Source: Benincasa hispida (taxonomy: Eukaryota; Streptophyta; Magnoliopsida; Cucurbitales; Cucurbitaceae). Taken from it: a DNA stretch of 64,000 bases. Within the stretch, counting starts at the first letter, position 1. Each line of letters starts with the position of its first letter. The notes beneath the pieces are model-generated. The model did no database searches. It was not told where the DNA came from and worked only from the letters and a program-made list of their open reading frames with translations. The position numbers and the translations under genes are program-made. Shown piece by piece: positions 59,993 through 64,000 of this stretch. The DNA is taken from positions 42,775,751 to 42,839,750 of the forward strand of contig NC_052350.1 in assembly GCF_009727055.1 (NCBI RefSeq), given 5' to 3'.

Positions 59993-61015
59993 CTAGTCTG
60001 GCCCCCTCTTATAAAGATTTGGCTCATCCCAGTAGTAGGATTTACATTCATGTATAAGCCGCCTCTTTTGGTGGGCCATGTAATTTTCTAGAAATTGCTC
60101 ACAGACAAGAAAATTGACAACATCTGCATACCATGGTAATTCTTCAAGTTTAAATAGTTGCTCATCTAGAAAGGACACGTTCACCTCTGACTGCATGCGG
60201 TCTACTTTCAGATTCTCCAATCTCGATAGGTCGTCAGCAACCTGATTCTCTATCCCTTTGCGGTCAATTATCTCCATGTTGAATTCTTGGATCCCAATAA
60301 GTAAGATCTAACTTTTTCAAGCACAAAGATAACTGCAAGAAGCTCCTTCTCTGTGGTAGTGTAGTTAGCTTGGGCAAAGTTCAATGTTCTGCTCGCATAT
60401 TCGATAAGGTGTAACATTATCTTTTCCTTCTGTGCTAACACTGCCCCCATCGCATCACTGCTGGTGTCACAAATTAGTTCGAATGGCTTTGTCCAGTCAG
60501 GTGCGATCAAAATAGGCGCGCTAATTAATGTGTTCTTCAGTACTTTGAATGCGTCGAGGCATTGTGTATCAAAGTCAAAAGTCCTGTCGGCCTCTAGCAA
60601 CGCACTCAATGGCTGAGCTATCTTTGAGAAGTTCTTCAAATCGATAGTAGAATCCTACATATCCCAAGAAACTCTTTACGACCTTCATATTTGCTGGAGG
60701 TGGGAGTTTTTCTATGGCCTCAATTTTTGCTCTATCTACCTCCAGCCCTTCCCTTGAAACCTTGTGCCTGAGCACAATTCCTTCGTTCACCATGAAATGA
60801 ACTTCTCGCAGCACAAGATTTGTCTCTTCGCATCTCTTTAATATCTTCTCCAAGCTCTTCAGACAGACTTCATACGTTTGTCCGTAAACTGAGAAGTCGT
60901 TCATAAAAATTTCCACTGAATCCTCGAGATACTCAGAGAAGATAGCCATCATACACCTCTGGAATGTGCTCGGTGCATTACATAATACGAATGGCATGCG
61001 GCGAAAAAAAAACAT
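59993..61015 (-). pseudogene. Athila reverse transcriptase (second half) and RNase H
   Basis: Continues from the upstream RT piece. MPFVLCNAPSTFQRCMMAIF and FMNDFSVYG (about 60905-60880) are the palm domain; the family has FMDDFSVYG, so one catalytic aspartate is now asparagine and the enzyme would be dead even without the frame breaks. RREGLEVDRAKIEAIEKL-type sequence follows as SREGLEVDRAKIEAI. RNase H and linker: FELICDTSSDAMGAVLAQ, ATYTTTEKELLAV-type as NYTTTEKELLAVIF (60639-60268). The pieces 60277-59993 carry DLSRLENL and the pre-integrase region. Confidence 0.85.
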
Positions 61016-61128
61016 TCTGTATGGGCAGGTGAATGTGGTCTTTTGTTAGTCTTCAGGTGCGATAATTATTTAGTTGTAGCCCACATACCCGTCAAGAAAA
61101 TAGAAGTAATCATTTCCTGCTAAGCGGT

Positions 61129-61641
61129 CTAGCATCTTGTCGATAAAAGGTAAATGGAAATGGTCATTCTTTGTTGTCGCATTGAGCTTGCAGTAGTCCA
61201 TGCAAATCGCCAGCCAGTGACGGTCCTCATTAGTATTAACTCATTGTTTGCGTTCGGGACTACCGTCATTCCTCCTTTCTTGGGAACGCATTGCACGGGG
61301 CTAACCCACATGTTATCAGCGATTGGGTATATGATACCTACGTCCAACCATTTTATGATCTCCTTTTTTACTACCTCCTTCATTGCAAGGTTCAATCTGC
61401 ATTGAGGTTTGATAGACCCTTTTTGGTTTTCTTCGAGACGTATTCTGTGCATGCAGTATGTTAGGCTAATTCCTCTTATATCTACTAGCGTCCACCCGAT
61501 TGCTTTTATGTACTTCTTCAGGATGCTAAGTAACGCCTTTTCTTGCTCTTCTTGTAACACAGAGGAAATTATTAGCGGCAAGGTTTCATTTTGCCCAAGG
61601 AAAACATACTTCAGATGACTTGGCAGGGTTTTCATCTCCAC
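61129..61641 (-). pseudogene. Athila reverse transcriptase, first half
   Basis: 170-residue open piece on the minus strand: LPSHLKYVFLGQNETLPLII, SLTYCMHRIRLEE, KEVVKKEIIKWLDVGIIYPI and WVSPVQCVPKKGGMTVV, the fingers and start of the palm of a Ty3/gypsy reverse transcriptase in its Athila form. The frame shifts after NANNELI and the region between 61128 and 61016 is read in another frame. It would copy the element RNA into DNA in the particle. Confidence 0.85.
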
Positions 61642-61743
61642 GGTAGGTGGTTGTTCTAAGGAAGGGTTTTTGTGTTTTTCTCTCTTCCTTCAGATTCAAT
61701 TTTTCTTCTTTGTTTGCTGTTTCCATGATCACATTGCAGGTTT

Positions 61744-62871
61744 CTACGGATGCGGACGCATCCTCTCTTTCATTTCTTCTTCGGACTCCACTTCTTCATT
61801 ACAACTATGTTGATTGTCAGAATCAGATAGGTCTTCATCTTCTGGATACTTCATGGCTTTAACGATGTTAAACCTGAGCTTCTTCCCATTTATACTCATC
61901 ATGATCTCTCCTCTGTACACATCAATTTGAGCACGACTAGTAGATAAAAATGGTCGTCCCAATATGATGGGTACATCTTTGTCCGCCTCATAGTCAAGAA
62001 TGTTGAAGTCATCCGGTAGAATGAATTTATCAATTGTGGCCAGGAAATCCTTTAACTTTCCCTCCGGATGAACTAAGGACCTGTCTGCAAGCTGGAGAGT
62101 CACCATCATAGGCATCAGCTATCCCGTGTTCAACTGTTTGAAGATTGAAATGGGCATTAAATTTATGTTGGCCCCAAGGTCGCATAGAGCATGTTCGATA
62201 AAGATCCCGCCAATGGAGCAAGGTATCGTAAAGCTTCCTAGATCGTGCATCTTCAGTGGGATTATGGTGTTTGACTCCTGTGTTAGCGCCACCGTTGCAA
62301 CCTTTCCCGTGCTTCTTTTCTTTGACACCATGTCCTTAAAAAACTTAGCATATTTTGACATTTGTTCTATCACCTCTGTAAATGGAATGTAGATGTGTAG
62401 CTGTTTTAACATTTTCATGAAGCGATGATACTGAACTTCATCATTTTGCTTCTTCTTTAGTCTTTTCGGGAATGGTGGTAGCTGAACCTTTACTGTTCCA
62501 CGTTCAATAGGCTTAGAGGTGGATGCAACTTTTGGCTCCATCGTCTCAGGCTTTTCTGCTTCATTTTGTGTCAACGGGTTCCTTGATTCCATCGTAACTG
62601 GATTGGTCCTACTCGGCTTCTTCTTTTCTTCTATTGTCTTTCCACTTCGCAAAGTTACTACTTGACATTGCTTCTTCCATGCGTTCCCCGGGTTTCGAGG
62701 GAGCCCAATTGAGCTCAGCAGCGTCCTTTGCAGTCTATTTTTTAGCTCTCCCGCAATCTGTCCTATTTGGATCTCTAAATTGCAGATGGAAGTCGCCTGG
62801 TTCTGAAGGACCGTTTCATTCTTCTCAATGTACTGCTTTAGTAGGCTCTCCAGGGAAGAAGTTGGCGGCAC
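61744..62871 (-). pseudogene. Athila gag C-terminus and protease
   Basis: Two open pieces (62871-62119, 250 residues; 62115-61744, 123 residues) separated by a stop. The first opens with LESLLKQYIEKNETVLQNQA and LEIQIGQIAGELKNR, the coiled-coil end of Athila gag. It then has a basic, proline-rich linker (VQLPPFPKRLKKKQ) and reaches the aspartic protease motif HALCDLGANINLMP. The second piece completes the protease (VPIILGRPFLSTSRAQIDV) and ends in an acidic tail. DLGA instead of D(S/T)GA is normal for this lineage as far as I recall. Best-preserved part of the element. Confidence 0.85.
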
Positions 62872-62879
62872 TTGCGAGC

Positions 62880-63992
62880 TGTTAGCTTAATGTTGCGGTT
62901 GACCATTTGTTCGCGGGAAAAATCCTAGCGGTCCTTCTTTTTGCGCCATAGGTTGATAAGTCTGTTGCTGATTGCTTTTCCACGTGAAGTTGGGGTAGTT
63001 TCTCCACCTAGGATTGTATTTGTTAGAGAAAGGATTGTTCTTTACGAAGTATACTGATTACAGGTTCCTCGGACATTCTTCCATTGGATGCGATTCTCCA
63101 CAAGTAGCACAACTTGTGCTTATCTGCTCGATTGTGTTGACCTACCCCCTTTGCGTTCCAGGGCTGTTGATAGTGATGCCCTATAATAGATTGATCATCA
63201 CATTTATTTGATTGTGTAGAGATGTGATGGCCCCGTTATTTACGTTACCTTCTCAAATTTTTAGTCATCGATCGTTTTCCCTCCAATCTTCGTGATTCTT
63301 TGATATGCGATCAAGAATATTTTTAGCCTCATCATACGTTTTATTAAGCAAACCACTAGTTGCTGCCACATTGACAGCTGTCTGTGATGCAGGGTTCAAA
63401 CCGTGATAAAATATCTCCATCTGGAGACAGTCAGGTAAGCCATTGTGCAGACAATCTCGCACCAATCTCTTAAACCTCGCCTAGGCATATCGCTGAACGA
63501 TTCGTCAATTTCCTGTTCAAAATTTGTAATCAACTTCCTCATTCTTGCATTCTCGGTAGAGGGAAAGTATTTCTTCATGAACTTTTCTACAACTTGTTCC
63601 CACGAGGTTATCTCCCTTGGTTCGAGGGAATATGCCCATTTTCTTGCTTGATCGCATAACGAAAATGGGAAAAGAGTGAGTCGAACTTCTTCAACGAAAA
63701 TGTTTGGGAACAAAAAAGTATTACAGCTTTCGATGAAACTCCGGAGATGGGCGTGCAGATCCTCGCCATGCCTTCCACCAAATTTTCCGGCTGTCTGGAT
63801 CATCTGTAACATAACCAGTTTCATTTCAAACCTTGATCCTTCCAAAGCTAGCCACATGATTCCTGAGGAGAAATCATACAAGTCAGGCGACGCATAGTCC
63901 CTGATGGGTCTATTGTGATCATTAGCTAGGATGATAGGATTTGCCATTATGTTGTTTGCATTGGCGGCTATGTCATTCGGTTGTTTAGCCAT
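62880..63992 (-). pseudogene. Athila gag
   Basis: Gag of the Athila element, with its start MAKQPNDIAANANNIM at 63992. The first open piece (63992-63396) holds the retrotransposon gag domain: LHAHLRSFIESCNTF, FPFSLCDQARKWAYSLEP and VEKFMKKYFPSTENAR. A frameshift leads into 63465-63265 (MEIFYHGLNPASQTAVNVAA). The zinc motif CATCGESHPMEECP is at about 63110-63070, and the following KYNPRWRNYPNF is typical of Athila. Stops and shifts make it non-functional. The leader and 5' LTR lie beyond the right edge of the window. Confidence 0.85.
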
Positions 63993-64000
63993 TTAGGAGT

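Overview
This is a repeat-rich, AT-rich plant nuclear window. It holds one recognisable host gene, a 13-exon glycoside hydrolase family 1 (GH1) beta-glucosidase on the + strand (29826-38890). Almost everything else is LTR retrotransposon and CACTA DNA-transposon sequence, much of it nested. The exon pattern, the copia lineages with tRNA-Met type primer sites, and the Athila/Tat and chromovirus gypsy elements point to a dicot. A cucurbit is my best guess from the feel of the repeats, but nothing here proves it.

Layout. 1-5820: a minus-strand copia relic (GAG zinc knuckle and integrase at 1-1110, leader, PBS and 5' LTR at 3102-5820), split by a plus-strand solo copia LTR (1117-3096). 5830-10200: a minus-strand Athila/Tat-type gypsy relic without pol, split by a clean solo LTR (6413-8054, TSD GTAAG). 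10200-17730: unassigned AT-rich DNA, the left end of a CACTA element (12162), an LTR-like stretch and a copia gag relic with its PBS and LTR. 17830-26652: a minus-strand chromovirus-type gypsy with two very similar LTRs full of short tandem repeats around a deleted gag-pol. 26725-29446: a compact minus-strand copia with two 285-bp LTRs, ending about 320 bp upstream of the GH1 TATA box. 29764-38890: the GH1 gene, whose introns carry several MITE or foldback insertions and a small CACTA element. 39178-44311: a plus-strand copia relic whose LTR is interrupted by a 2.9-kb CACTA element (TSD CCT), then a short minus-strand LTR. 45216-50792: a 2.5-kb copia LTR interrupted by a 3.1-kb CACTA element (TSD AAG). 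50793-58985: an Athila/Tat gag fragment, a chromovirus 3' end, and a copia 3' half with its LTR. 59030-63992: a minus-strand Athila element, gag through integrase, running off the window.

The GH1 gene is the most instructive locus. Its thirteen exons add up to a continuous 510-residue frame with both catalytic glutamates, and no stop or frameshift lies inside any exon. Yet three splice junctions have lost their invariant dinucleotides: the acceptor of intron 3, the donor of intron 4 and the donor of intron 8. A 71-bp tandem duplication also covers the end of exon 8. It therefore looks like a very young pseudogene, or a gene surviving on altered splicing.

No tRNA, rRNA or CRISPR features were seen. 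I did not find a convincing undescribed multi-gene system. The most unusual signals are the splice-site-only decay of the GH1 gene, a set of non-autonomous CACTA elements that share architecture but each have a private subterminal repeat, and a CGATCG-centred motif that recurs in three otherwise unrelated mobile elements.
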